DNA of 64,000 nt, taken from assembly GCF_002179555.1 (NCBI RefSeq), contig NZ_NHOU01000011.1, positions 1 to 64,000 of the forward strand, written 5' to 3'. The notes below the pieces were generated by a model. That model saw only the letters and a list, made by a program, of their open reading frames with translations, was not told the DNA's origin and did no database searches. Below, one piece after another: positions 1 through 8,182 of this stretch. Within the stretch, counting starts at the first letter, position 1, and each line of letters begins with the position of its first letter. Source of the stretch: Salinicola salarius (GTDB lineage: Bacteria > Pseudomonadota > Gammaproteobacteria > Pseudomonadales > Halomonadaceae). A program made the translations under genes and the position numbers.

Positions 1-28
1 GGCAAAGCCGGGGGATTACCTTATTTAT

Positions 29-889
29 TTAATCTTCTAGCCAGTGTGGATGGGCGATCACCCGCTCCCCGGCGCCTTCTCCATGCAGCGCCAGCAGCAC
101 CGCCAGCGCTCGCATTCCGGGGCGATAGTCGGTGAGATCCGGTATCGGATGACGGCGACCATAAGCGGCGATGAAGGCATCGCGGTGGCCGGCGTTTTCC
201 AGCAGCAGTTCTAGCAGGCAGAGATCCAGCTCCAGCGGCGCCCACACCAGCGCTTCCCAGTCGCTCCATAGCCAGTCCGTCGCGCCTTCGAGAAATTGAT
301 CGCTGCGCAGATCCGGCAGGCACCAGACGCTCTTCGCGGGCTGCGGCCAGCTCGGCATGTGGCCTATCCAGTCGCGCCGGGGGTGATTCTCCACGAAAGC
401 GCGAGCACGCTCCGGCCAACTCGACAGCGGCGAGATGTCACCAACTGGGTGACCAAACCCCGGCTGTGCCTCCTGGTGCAGTAGCGCCAGTTGATCGCCG
501 AGTCGCGCGGCCAACGTCTCGCTCATTACAGGCGGGGCGGCATGACGCCATGGCAGGCTCCAGAGCGGCGCCTGCTGCAGCCGGTCGAGGAACGTCATCG
601 GCAGCGGCGCCATCGGCAAATGGGGTGGCAGCCACCCCGGCACGCGGGTCAGGGCCTCGGGAACTTGCCAACGGTCGAACCCGAACAGCTGCTGGATACC
701 CCACCAGAAACCGTCGTTTGCGGGCGATCTCCTCGCCAACTTCAGCAACTGCGGGGAAAGCTCTTCGCTACGCCACAGCCAGTTGGCGCTGTCCGGCCAG
801 CGTAGCGCCAACGGCGTCAGCGACTTGCCCGTCAACGCTGTCATGCGCCGGGTGAGTTCGTCATCCGCGCGGATCGCAAGGTCTCGCAT
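29..889 (-). CDS. Aminoglycoside-phosphotransferase-like protein of unknown substrate
   Basis: 286 aa if started at the ATG at 889; the open frame extends upstream but would run into the riboswitch region on the other strand. I do not recognise a characterised homologue. The C-terminal third carries DLRSDQFL, followed about 15 residues later by SDWEALVWAPLELDL. This resembles the HGD..N and IDWE..DP..DL motifs of the APH/choline-kinase fold, but the catalytic histidine position is not conserved and the N-terminal ATP-binding lobe is not obvious. It is divergent from a TPP-riboswitch-controlled thiamine-precursor transporter, so a role in thiamine or pyrimidine salvage is possible but purely contextual. 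No strong ribosome-binding site is seen before this ATG. Confidence 0.6.
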   Translation of the reverse strand: MRDLAIRADDELTRRMTALTGKSLTPLALRWPDSANWLWRSEELSPQLLKLARRSPANDGFWWGIQQLFGFDRWQVPEALTRVPGWLPPHLPMAPLPMTFLDRLQQAPLWSLPWRHAAPPVMSETLAARLGDQLALLHQEAQPGFGHPVGDISPLSSWPERARAFVENHPRRDWIGHMPSWPQPAKSVWCLPDLRSDQFLEGATDWLWSDWEALVWAPLELDLCLLELLLENAGHRDAFIAAYGRRHPIPDLTDYRPGMRALAVLLALHGEGAGERVIAHPHWLED

Positions 890-954
890 CGTCAATGCAC
901 TTCGTCCTTGTGTCGGTCCGATCATCGCCGGTGGGCAGGCGGTGATGGTCGGCG

Positions 955-1060
955 TACAATCGCAGGCACTGGATAGGGGTGCCCATGCGACGGGCTGAGA
1001 GTGCGGTATGCACAACCCTTGAACCTGAACCGGCTAATACCGGCGGAGGAAATGCCAGCA
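955..1060 (+). promoter_or_regulatory. TPP (thi-box) riboswitch with candidate -10 element
   Basis: The thi-box signature is explicit: GGGGTGCCC and GGGCTGAGA (976-1000), then ACCCTTGAACCTGAACCGG around 1015-1033, then a short CCGGCTAATACCGG hairpin and GGAGGAAA, ending near 1060. The order and spacing match the conserved core of the Rfam TPP family. A possible -10 hexamer TACAAT lies at 955-960, about 15 nt before the aptamer; no convincing -35 is visible. The aptamer ends about 40 nt before the thiZ start, so it probably represses the thiZXY operon when thiamine pyrophosphate is plentiful. I cannot tell from inspection whether it acts on translation or on transcription. Confidence 0.93.
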
Positions 1061-1099
1061 GTTCTCGCATGACTTCGCCCGGCCCCGATGGGAGTTGTC

Positions 1100-1843
1100 A
1101 TGCCACCACCCGGACTCATCGTCCGCCAGGCTTCGCTGACCTTCGGCGATCGCCCGTTGTTCCACGGGCTTCAGGCCCGGTTCGATGCGGGCAGCTGGAC
1201 CTGCCTGCTCGGTCGCAGCGGCAGCGGCAAGAGTTCCTTGCTGCGCATGATCGCCAGCCTGAGACTGCCTGACAACCATCATCTCGATCTCGCTACCAGC
1301 GACGGCGCGCCGTTGGCGGGCCGTCTCGCCTGGATGGCGCAGCAGGACCTTCTCGTTCCCTGGCAGCGCGTGGTGGATAACGTGATGCTGGGTGCGCATT
1401 GGCGAGGGCGACCCAAGCCCGAGGATCGCCAGCATGCCGAGCGCCTGCTGGACCAGGTCGGTCTCGCCGACAAAGCCGGCCAGTGGCCGGACGAACTCTC
1501 CGGCGGGCAACGCCAGCGCGTCGCCCTCGCCCGCACGCTGTTCGAGGATGCCAGCGTCGTCCTGATGGACGAACCCTTCTCGGCGGTCGACGCCATTACC
1601 CGGCTGGAGCTGCATGACCTTGCCAGCCGGCTCCTGGCCGACCGCACGGTAATCATGGTGACGCACGATCCGCTCGAGGCGCTGCGCCTGGCCGATCGAA
1701 TCCTGATCCTGCAGGGTGAGCCCGCCCACCTGGTATCGATACCCGTGCCCGAAGGCGCTCGCCCGCGCCCGCTCGACAATGTCGACCTGCAGCGTCGTCA
1801 GGCCGAGCTCGTCACTCGGCTGCAGGAGTCGGCACATGCTTGA
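1100..1843 (+). CDS. thiZ: Thiamine-precursor ABC transporter, ATP-binding protein
   Basis: ATPase that would energise uptake of a thiamine pyrimidine precursor at the inner membrane. 247 aa. Walker A GRSGSGKS at residues 38-45, ABC signature LSGGQRQRVALARTL near 135-150, Walker B VVLMDEP, and a switch histidine in VTHDP. The ATG at 1100 is preferred over the one at 1088 because GGGAG (1090-1094) sits 5 nt before it. The gene overlaps the permease gene by 8 nt (ATGCTTGA), so translation is probably coupled. The thi assignment rests on the upstream TPP riboswitch and the NMT1-type binding protein; by sequence alone it would be a nitrate/taurine-type ATPase. Confidence 0.85.
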   Translation: MPPPGLIVRQASLTFGDRPLFHGLQARFDAGSWTCLLGRSGSGKSSLLRMIASLRLPDNHHLDLATSDGAPLAGRLAWMAQQDLLVPWQRVVDNVMLGAHWRGRPKPEDRQHAERLLDQVGLADKAGQWPDELSGGQRQRVALARTLFEDASVVLMDEPFSAVDAITRLELHDLASRLLADRTVIMVTHDPLEALRLADRILILQGEPAHLVSIPVPEGARPRPLDNVDLQRRQAELVTRLQESAHA

Positions 1844-2612
1844 GAAGATTGCACCGGGCCGACTCGTTCGCCCCGTGGGGGCGCTCGTCGTCCTTGTTGC
1901 CATCTGGCAGTTGGTACTGATGCTGACCGGCGTGCCACGCTACATCCTGCCCTCGCCGACGGCCGTCGGTAGCGCGCTGATCGAACAGCGCGCGTTGCTT
2001 GCTCATCATGCCGGCATCACCGCCATCGAGATAGTGGCCGGGCTGATCGGCGGCATCCTGCTGGGGCTGGCAACGGCGCTGGCGCTGGCTCGCTTCCGCG
2101 CCCTGCGCCGCACGCTACTGCCCCTATTGCTGATCAGTCAGGCCATCCCGCTGTTCGCGCTGGCGCCAATCCTGATGCTGTGGCTCGGTTACGGCCTGGG
2201 CCCGAAGATTCTGATGGCCATGGTCATCATCTACTTTCCGGTCGCGTCGACCGGCTACGACGGGCTGCGGCAGACACCACAAGGCTGGCTCGATCTGGCC
2301 CGCACCTTCGGGCTGAGCCGGCGCCAGCAGCTGCTGAAGGTGCAACTGCCGGCCGCCCTGCCGTCGCTCGCTTCCGGGCTGCGGATGGCAGCCAGCGCGG
2401 CGCCGATCGGCGCGGTGATCGGTGAGTGGGTCGGCTCCAGCCAGGGGCTGGGCTACTTGATGCTCAATGCCAATGCACGGTTGCAGATCGACCTGATGTT
2501 TGCCGCTCTGGTCGTGCTCGTGGCGTTTGCCGTCCTGCTCTACTTCGGCGTCGATGCGGCATTGAGGCTGTCGATGCCCTGGCACCGGGATCGCGTGGAA
2601 TCCGGGCCTTGA
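1836..2612 (+). CDS. thiX: Thiamine-precursor ABC transporter, permease
   Basis: 258 aa integral membrane subunit of the binding-protein-dependent transport family, with about six hydrophobic segments. It carries an EAA-like cytoplasmic loop near the middle (DLARTFGLSRRQQLLKVQLP), which is the surface that contacts the ATPase. Its start overlaps the end of thiZ, and the binding-protein gene follows 85 nt after its stop. This ATPase-permease-binding protein order behind a TPP riboswitch is what is expected for ThiXYZ, which in characterised bacteria imports formylaminopyrimidine or hydroxymethylpyrimidine. The exact ligand here is not determined by the sequence. Confidence 0.83.
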   Translation: MLEKIAPGRLVRPVGALVVLVAIWQLVLMLTGVPRYILPSPTAVGSALIEQRALLAHHAGITAIEIVAGLIGGILLGLATALALARFRALRRTLLPLLLISQAIPLFALAPILMLWLGYGLGPKILMAMVIIYFPVASTGYDGLRQTPQGWLDLARTFGLSRRQQLLKVQLPAALPSLASGLRMAASAAPIGAVIGEWVGSSQGLGYLMLNANARLQIDLMFAALVVLVAFAVLLYFGVDAALRLSMPWHRDRVESGP

Positions 2613-2697
2613 AACGAGATCACACCGGGTCTTTCCAGCGAATCGTATCAACCATGCATGCCTTCATGAATACATCAAAATGACAGGGGAACAAGCA

Positions 2698-3720
2698 ATG
2701 GCAACCCAACGTGCAACCCAACGATCGACACTGTGGCGGCGCGGACTGGCGATGAGCCTGGCGCTGCTGGGCCTGATCCTGGCGACGCCGATCTTGGCGC
2801 AGGAAGACGAAGATGCCTTGGCGCCGCCACAGATGATTCCGCTGAGCGTGATGCTCGACTGGTACGTCAATCCGGTTCACGCGCCGATCGTCATCGCCAA
2901 GCAGCGCGGGCTGTTCGAGAAACGCGGACTGGATGTCGACATTCAGGCCCCGGCCGATCCCAGCGTCCCGCCCAAGCTGGTCGCCGCCGGGCGGATCGAT
3001 CTTGCGGTCAGCTATCAGCCGCAGCTGCATTTGCAGGTAGATCAGGGGCTTCCGGTCGTTCGCGTCGGCACACTGATCGCGACGCCGTTGAACGCGTTGC
3101 TGGTACGCGCGGATAGCGGTATCGAAGACCTTTCCCAGCTCGCCGGGAAGAAGGTCGGATACTCAGTCGGCGGCGTCGAAGAGGTTCTGCTGTCGGCCAT
3201 GCTCGAGAACAGCGGCCTGAGCCTGGACGACGTCGACATGGTCAACGTCAATTTTTCGCTGACGCCGGCGCTGATCAGCGAAAAGGTCGACGCCGTCACC
3301 GGTGCCTTCCGTAACTTCGAGCCGGCGCAGATGAAACAGGAAGGGGTCGAAGGCAAGGCGTTCTATATCGAGGAACAGGGCGTGCCCACCTACGACGAAC
3401 TGATCTTCGTCGCCAATCGCGAGACGCTGGACCAGCACCGCGAAGCCGACCGACGCTTCATGGACGCCATCGGCGAGGCGACATCCTGGATCATCAATCA
3501 TCCGGACGACGCATGGCAGAGTTTCATCGCCTACGATCCGGCGCTGGATACGCCGCTCAACGCGGCCGCCTGGAAAGCCACACTGCCCCGCTTCGCCTTG
3601 CGTCCGGCGGCACTCGACAGTAAACGCTACCGCGATTTCGAGGCGTTTTTGCTCGAACGAGGCCAGGTCAAGGCCCAGAGCCCGGTCTCCCGCCTCGCAG
3701 TGGATCTCAACGCACCCTAG
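2698..3720 (+). CDS. thiY: Thiamine-precursor ABC transporter, periplasmic substrate-binding protein (NMT1/THI5-like)
   Basis: 340 aa, secreted: a basic start followed by a hydrophobic stretch and cleavage around ILAQE. The mature protein begins with VMLDWYVNPVHAPIVIAKQRGLF, the hallmark opening of the NMT1/THI5-like family that binds pyrimidine precursors of thiamine; the GKKVGYSVGGVEEVLL segment is also typical. The ATG at 2698 is chosen because AGGGGA (2685-2690) is well spaced from it; an ATG at 2680 would lack a ribosome-binding site. It is the last gene of the riboswitch-controlled operon. No thiD, tenA or thiM follows, so imported pyrimidine must be used by enzymes encoded elsewhere. 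Confidence 0.87.
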   Translation: MATQRATQRSTLWRRGLAMSLALLGLILATPILAQEDEDALAPPQMIPLSVMLDWYVNPVHAPIVIAKQRGLFEKRGLDVDIQAPADPSVPPKLVAAGRIDLAVSYQPQLHLQVDQGLPVVRVGTLIATPLNALLVRADSGIEDLSQLAGKKVGYSVGGVEEVLLSAMLENSGLSLDDVDMVNVNFSLTPALISEKVDAVTGAFRNFEPAQMKQEGVEGKAFYIEEQGVPTYDELIFVANRETLDQHREADRRFMDAIGEATSWIINHPDDAWQSFIAYDPALDTPLNAAAWKATLPRFALRPAALDSKRYRDFEAFLLERGQVKAQSPVSRLAVDLNAP

Positions 3721-3744
3721 CGAAAGATCGTCTAGATTGGTGAT

Positions 3745-4644
3745 ATGAGTTCAATATCATCGCGTTATGACGCACTGCATTACGACCCGCGGCAGGATCC
3801 GACCCAGGCGCTGCCGAGCACGACCGTCGACGACCTCGGGGCATTGCCTGCGCGGCCCGGGGTCTACGTCTTCTTCGGTCAGAATGAACTGCCGCTGTAC
3901 GTCGGCAAGAGCATCAACATGCGCAGCCGTGTTCGCAGTCACGTGCAGCAGCCGGTTTCCCGTCGCCATGACCAGATGATGGCGCAGACCCGGCGCATCG
4001 CGTGGATGCGAACCAGCGGCGACCTGGGCGCTCAGTTGCTGGAGGCCGACCTGATCAAGCGATGGGTGCCGCTCTACAACCGGCAGCTACGCAAGCGTGT
4101 ACGCATGGTGAGCTGGAACTGGCCCGACGGCGATGATCGCCCGACGCTCACCGACGGCCAATGGGTGGTAACGGCACGGACACGGTTCTACGGCCTGTTT
4201 CGGAATCGCCGCGATGCCCAGATGACGCTCCGGGACATCGCCAACGACGAATCGCTGTGTCTGCGTGTCCTGGGGCTGGAAACCGGACAGGGACGCTGCT
4301 TCGGCTATCAGATCGGCCGCTGCCTCGGCGCCTGCTGCGGGATGGAAAGCCTGGAAGCGCATACCCAGCGAGCGCGGAATGCCATGGAGAAACTGCGCAT
4401 CGAGAACTGGCCCTGGCCCGGCCGCGTCGCCTTCAGGGAAAGCGATCGTCAGGGCGAGGTCGGCCTGCACATCGTCGATCACTGGCACTATCAAGGCAGT
4501 GTCGAACGACTCGATGATCTGGACACCTTGCCTGACACTCTCGGTTTCGATATCGATACCTATCGTATCCTCAATCGTTTCATCTCGTCCGATGACGCAG
4601 GTATCGAGCCGATCCCAATCGATGGCGGAGTCGACCCGTTATAG
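3745..4644 (+). CDS. cho: Excinuclease Cho (UvrC-like GIY-YIG endonuclease)
   Basis: 299 aa, close to the 295 aa of E. coli Cho. It holds a single N-terminal GIY-YIG nuclease domain (GVY at 39-41, YVGKS at 52-56, then a conserved arginine and a glutamate in LLEADLIKRW) and lacks the C-terminal EndoV-like and helix-hairpin-helix parts of UvrC. In known systems Cho makes the 3' incision during nucleotide excision repair of bulky lesions, working with UvrAB. A cysteine-rich patch (GRCLGACCG) follows the nuclease domain, as in UvrC. No SOS box was recognised upstream. It lies 24 nt after thiY but is probably functionally unrelated. Confidence 0.88.
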   Translation: MSSISSRYDALHYDPRQDPTQALPSTTVDDLGALPARPGVYVFFGQNELPLYVGKSINMRSRVRSHVQQPVSRRHDQMMAQTRRIAWMRTSGDLGAQLLEADLIKRWVPLYNRQLRKRVRMVSWNWPDGDDRPTLTDGQWVVTARTRFYGLFRNRRDAQMTLRDIANDESLCLRVLGLETGQGRCFGYQIGRCLGACCGMESLEAHTQRARNAMEKLRIENWPWPGRVAFRESDRQGEVGLHIVDHWHYQGSVERLDDLDTLPDTLGFDIDTYRILNRFISSDDAGIEPIPIDGGVDPL

Positions 4645-4670
4645 AACCGAGCCGACATGACGACGGGTCG

Positions 4671-5462
4671 CTAGGAAGCGGCGGTGAAGCGATTCACGGC
4701 ATCGCGGAACGCCTCCGGCTGTTCGGCGTGAAGCCAGTGGCCGGCGCCTTCCAGGGTCTGCCATTCGACGTTGGGCATGATTGCTGCGACCGCGTCGCGA
4801 TGACGATCCAGAACGTAGTGCGAGTCACCGCCACGAATCAGCAAGGCCGGACCTTCGAAGGGCTGATCGCCATCGGGCGGTGCGATGATGTCCTCGTACC
4901 CCGCGCCGATCTCGTCGAGCCCGACCCGCCAGCGCATGACGCCATCGTCGCCGCGCACCAGATTGGTCGCCAGAAACTGACGCGTGGGCGCGCTCTCGAT
5001 CTCTTCTTCCATTATCGCCGCGGCTTCGCGACGGGATGTCGGCTGCCCCGTCTCGACCCGACGCATCGCCGCGAAGATCTCGTCGTGGCCGTGCTCGTAC
5101 GCCACCGGCGCGATGTCGGCGACGATCAGATGCGCCACCCGCGCGGAATGAAGCCGTGCCAGCGTCATCGCGACCTTGCCGCCCATCGAATGCCCCAGCA
5201 GGTCGAAGCGTTCGACATCGAGCTCGTCCAGCAACGCGACGACATCGGACGCCATCGCCGCGTATCGCATCCCCTCGACGTGAGGCGAGCGGCCATGATT
5301 GCGCAGGTCGACGGCGATCACGCGTCGATCGACCTGCCACTGCTTGATGTGGGAGCGCCAGTTGTCGGCGCTACCGAACAGCCCGTGCAGCACGACCAGC
5401 GGAATCGCGGTATCGACGCTCTCCGCGACGCCGGTATCGATACAGTGAAGTTGCAACGTCAT
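4671..5462 (-). CDS. ybfF: Alpha/beta-hydrolase, YbfF-type esterase
   Basis: 263 aa soluble alpha/beta hydrolase. HGLFGSADNW (26-35) supplies the oxyanion hole, the nucleophile Ser92 lies in GHSMGG (90-95), and the probable catalytic His is in GAGHWLHAE near the C-terminus. The opening resembles E. coli YbfF, an esterase that hydrolyses short-chain and acyl-CoA-like esters in vitro; the physiological substrate is unknown. A strong AGGAGG lies immediately before the ATG, unusually close, so initiation a codon or two later (TTG) is conceivable. It converges with cho across about 26 nt. Confidence 0.8.
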   Translation of the reverse strand: MTLQLHCIDTGVAESVDTAIPLVVLHGLFGSADNWRSHIKQWQVDRRVIAVDLRNHGRSPHVEGMRYAAMASDVVALLDELDVERFDLLGHSMGGKVAMTLARLHSARVAHLIVADIAPVAYEHGHDEIFAAMRRVETGQPTSRREAAAIMEEEIESAPTRQFLATNLVRGDDGVMRWRVGLDEIGAGYEDIIAPPDGDQPFEGPALLIRGGDSHYVLDRHRDAVAAIMPNVEWQTLEGAGHWLHAEQPEAFRDAVNRFTAAS

Positions 5463-5604
5463 CCCTCCTGAAATCCAATCCGGCGGCTCGAGAGGCCGCC
5501 AGGTCGGTCAAGGATAACAAAACCCGGGACTCGACTCCGCCCCTACGCGGGCAGACGCCGTCAGCGCTCGATGACCTGCGCTGCGCGACGACAATCGGCG
5601 ACGG

Positions 5605-6285
5605 CTATCCTCGCTGGCGCGACAAGCCAGGAAGATTGAGCCGATCCCCCTGCGTCAGCAGGCGACGTCCCAGGTAGGCCAGCAGAACGCCGTACAGCGG
5701 CAGGAAGAAGATCAGGCTGATTGACAGCTTCACCGCGTAGTCGAACCAGGCGATCTCCACCCAGTGCTCACGCATGAACGGATCGGGGCCCTGCCAGAAG
5801 GCGATGGCGAAGAACGCGAAGGTATCCGCCAGGTTGCCGAGAATCGTGGAGAGCGTCGGCGCGACCCACCAGGCGCGGAGCCGGCGCAGCCGGTCGAACA
5901 CGTGAATGTCGAGCAGCTGGCCCAGCACGTAAGCCATGAAACTGGCCAGCGCGATTCGACCGACGAACAGGTTCCACTGGGCCAGCGCCTCCACTCCCTG
6001 AAACCGGCCCTGCTGAAACAGCACCGACACGGCATAGGAGATCAATAGCGCGGGCACCATGACCCTGGCGATGATCCTTCTTGCCGGCGCCTTGCCGAAC
6101 AATCGGACCGTCAGGTCGGTGGCCAGGAAAATGAACGGAAAGCTGAACGCCCCCCAGGTGGTATGGAGCCCCCATAGGGTGAACGGCAGCTGGACCAGAT
6201 AGTTGCTGGCAGTAATCACCAGCACGTGGAAGCTGACCAGCCACAGCAGGGCGAGTCGGCGTTGTCGATTGTCGAGTGTCAACAT
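5605..6285 (-). CDS. yhhQ: Queuosine-precursor transporter YhhQ
   Basis: 226 aa membrane protein with about six hydrophobic segments. The segment SFPFIFLATDLTVRLFGKAPAR is the hallmark of the YhhQ/COG1738 family (vitamin-uptake ECF-like fold). In E. coli this family takes up the 7-deazaguanine queuosine precursors preQ0 and preQ1 for tRNA modification. AAAGG sits 7 nt before the ATG. The 5' leader contains two clear hairpins (see separate entry), of interest because this family is often riboswitch-controlled elsewhere. No queuosine biosynthesis gene is adjacent. Confidence 0.87.
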   Translation of the reverse strand: MLTLDNRQRRLALLWLVSFHVLVITASNYLVQLPFTLWGLHTTWGAFSFPFIFLATDLTVRLFGKAPARRIIARVMVPALLISYAVSVLFQQGRFQGVEALAQWNLFVGRIALASFMAYVLGQLLDIHVFDRLRRLRAWWVAPTLSTILGNLADTFAFFAIAFWQGPDPFMREHWVEIAWFDYAVKLSISLIFFLPLYGVLLAYLGRRLLTQGDRLNLPGLSRQRG

Positions 6286-6400
6286 GAGAGACCTTTTTCG
6301 TTTGCCGTAGCTCTCATTTTCAAAGAGCTATTACCGGAGTTGGCCGAGGGGTTAGGGAACCCTCTGAATGGCGATGGTGGCCGGATGGCTTGAAGCGGGC
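6286..6400 (-). other. Structured 5' leader of yhhQ (possible regulatory RNA)
   Basis: Reading toward yhhQ, the leader contains GAGGG/CCCTC paired across 6346-6350 and 6360-6364, then a perfect 7-bp hairpin TAGCTCT/AGAGCTA (6308-6314 with 6324-6330, 9-nt loop), then an A-rich stretch with the ribosome-binding site. The first element (AGAGGGTTCC...ACCCCTC) is loosely like the preQ1-I aptamer stem, but the diagnostic A-rich tail with ACTAA is missing, so I do not call a preQ1 riboswitch. Confidence 0.3.
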
Positions 6401-6462
6401 GCCGATTATAGGGACTCCCGACTGCGATCACCAGCCGCCCGGGAGATACGCGCCAAAAAGCA

Positions 6463-6519
6463 TTGTAACGTTCAGTTACATCACGCTAATATCAGCAATG
6501 ACTGAACAGCGGGTTCAGT
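6463..6519 (+). promoter_or_regulatory. arsR promoter with two inverted-repeat operators
   Basis: Candidate sigma-70 promoter TTGTAA (6463-6468), 18-nt spacer, TAATAT (6487-6492). A perfect inverted repeat TGTAAC-GTTCA-GTTACA (6464-6480) covers the -35 and spacer. A second perfect repeat, ACTGAAC-AGCGG-GTTCAGT (6501-6519), lies just past the expected transcription start. Both have 5-nt spacers and their centres are 38 bp apart. The arrangement suits autorepression by the adjacent ArsR-family protein. Confidence 0.62.
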
Positions 6520-6555
6520 GTAGGCGATCCGCCAACGCGCACGCGGAATTTCACG

Positions 6556-6858
6556 ATGACGACAATGATTACCCCACTCGGCGACCACCAGATCGGTCCT
6601 GCCACTGCGACTCTCAAAGCGATCGCCAATGAGAGCCGATTGCGTATTCTTTGCCTGCTGATGCAGGGTGAGCATTCCGTTAGTCAGATCAATAGAGAAA
6701 TGACGCTGAGCCAATCGGCGCTATCACAGCATCTTGCCGTTCTGCGCCAGGAAGGCCTGGTAACGACCCGCCGCAGCTCGCAGGTGATCTACTACTCGCT
6801 CCACGGCGACGTCGCCGAGCGCCTGATCCAGACGCTCGGCAAACTGGATATCGCCTGA
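6556..6858 (+). CDS. ArsR/SmtB-family winged-helix repressor
   Basis: 100 aa, the usual size for the family, with one winged-helix domain. LKAIANESRLRILCLLM is the typical first-helix motif, SQSALSQHLAVLRQEGLV the recognition helix and TTRRSSQVIYYSL the wing. It has a single cysteine (in RILCLL) and lacks the ELCVCDL metal site, so metal sensing in the arsenic/zinc manner is unlikely; a YgaV/BigR-like redox or sulfide sensor would normally need two cysteines. No target gene lies next to it: sohB is convergent and yhhQ divergent. The two inverted repeats upstream suggest autoregulation. Confidence 0.85.
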   Translation: MTTMITPLGDHQIGPATATLKAIANESRLRILCLLMQGEHSVSQINREMTLSQSALSQHLAVLRQEGLVTTRRSSQVIYYSLHGDVAERLIQTLGKLDIA

Positions 6859-6903
6859 GCCGCTTTCGCCCGGCTTGCCTATTGCCGGGCGGTGCCGAGC
6901 GGG

Positions 6904-7944
6904 TCAGCGGCGCTGCCAGCGCAGATCCTCGACCCGCTGGAGAATATGGTCCACGCTTCTTTCCAGACCGCTCTCCATGCCTTTACCCAGTTTGCTTATC
7001 AGGCCAGAACGTGATGCCAGCGCCACATTGAGCACGCGTGCCTGCTGGCGCTGCTTTTCCAGCAGATAGGCGTCACTGGTTCCCACTGCATCGATCAGGC
7101 CGGCGTCGAGCGCCTCGCTGCCATACCAGATCTCCCCTGTCGCGACGGCCTCGATATCCAGGTTGGGCCGCCGCTGGGCCACGTAATGCTTGAAGAGGTC
7201 GTGGGTGGACTCGAGATCCTCGAGAAACTTGGCACGCCCCTCTTCGCTGTTTTCGCCCAGCACCGTCAACGTGCGCTTGTAGCGCCCGGCGGTCAGCAGC
7301 TCGACATCCACATCGTGCTTCTTGAGCAGCCGATGGACATTGGGTATCTGCGCCACGACGCCGATCGAGCCGATGACCGCGAACGGGGCGGCGATCAGGT
7401 GATCGGCACAACACGCCATCATGTAGCCGCCGCTGGCCGCGACCTTGTCCACGCATACGGTCAGGCGGGCACCGGCATCACGAAGGCGATCCAGCTGCGC
7501 CGCGGCGAGGCCATAGCTGTGCACCAGGCCACCCCCGGACTGTAGACGTAACACGATCTCGTCTCCGTCCTTGATCTCTTCCAGCAGCAGCGACACCAGC
7601 TCGGCCAACGCCGGCGTTCCGGAAGCTTTCAGATCGCCCTCGAAATCGAGCACCCAGACACGCTCGGCTTCGCGTTTCGCCTCTTGCTTGTGGGCCAGTT
7701 TGGAAGACTTCCGCATCTGCTTGGCCAACCGGCGTCGGCCCGCCTTGGGCACCGCCGCCAGATGCAGCTGACGACGCCGACGCTGAAAACGCTCGTCCAG
7801 CTCGACGACCTTCAGTGTCGATCCGGCGCTGCCCTGCCCCTTGCGACGCCCATGGGCGATCAGCATCAGAATCACACCGAGGGCGATCACCAGTGTCGCC
7901 GTCTTGGCGAGAAAGAGACCGTAGTCGGCCAACCATTCGATCAC
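6904..7944 (-). CDS. sohB: Signal-peptide-peptidase-like serine protease SohB
   Basis: 346 aa, matching E. coli SohB (349 aa). An N-terminal transmembrane segment (about residues 8-30) is followed by a highly basic, probably helical linker (50-95) and a peptidase S49 domain. The expected Ser/Lys dyad is visible as Ser171 in KVAASGGYMMA and Lys223 in AGRYKRTLT. In E. coli it is an inner-membrane protease facing the periplasm; overexpression suppresses loss of DegP. It converges with arsR, and a 7-bp GCCCGGC/GCCGGGC hairpin (6868-6890) lies between them without a T-run. Confidence 0.9.
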   Translation of the reverse strand: MIEWLADYGLFLAKTATLVIALGVILMLIAHGRRKGQGSAGSTLKVVELDERFQRRRRQLHLAAVPKAGRRRLAKQMRKSSKLAHKQEAKREAERVWVLDFEGDLKASGTPALAELVSLLLEEIKDGDEIVLRLQSGGGLVHSYGLAAAQLDRLRDAGARLTVCVDKVAASGGYMMACCADHLIAAPFAVIGSIGVVAQIPNVHRLLKKHDVDVELLTAGRYKRTLTVLGENSEEGRAKFLEDLESTHDLFKHYVAQRRPNLDIEAVATGEIWYGSEALDAGLIDAVGTSDAYLLEKQRQQARVLNVALASRSGLISKLGKGMESGLERSVDHILQRVEDLRWQRR

Positions 7945-8182
7945 GTCATACTCCTTGTTCTAGCCAGTCATGATCCTGGCCGTTCATCGTTCTAACCATT
8001 CACGGCCCCGGCCGTTCACTATCCGTTCAAATTGCCGTCGCTGCTGGATCGAGATTCGCAGGGCTCGGAACATTCCCGTTCTCGACAGAGGCATCGAAGA
8101 AAATCGCCTTCCCCGCTTCCACCGCTTGCATGGCAATAGCGGCGATGATTTGCTTAGCGCTTCTGTTACAGGAGACATCATC

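Noticed and set aside
6330-6375. tRNA-like segment (GGAGTTGGCCGAGGGGTTAGGG) on the plus strand
   Set aside because: It resembles a Leu/Ser tRNA D-arm, but no acceptor stem, anticodon arm or T-arm can be assembled around it; it is part of the yhhQ leader.
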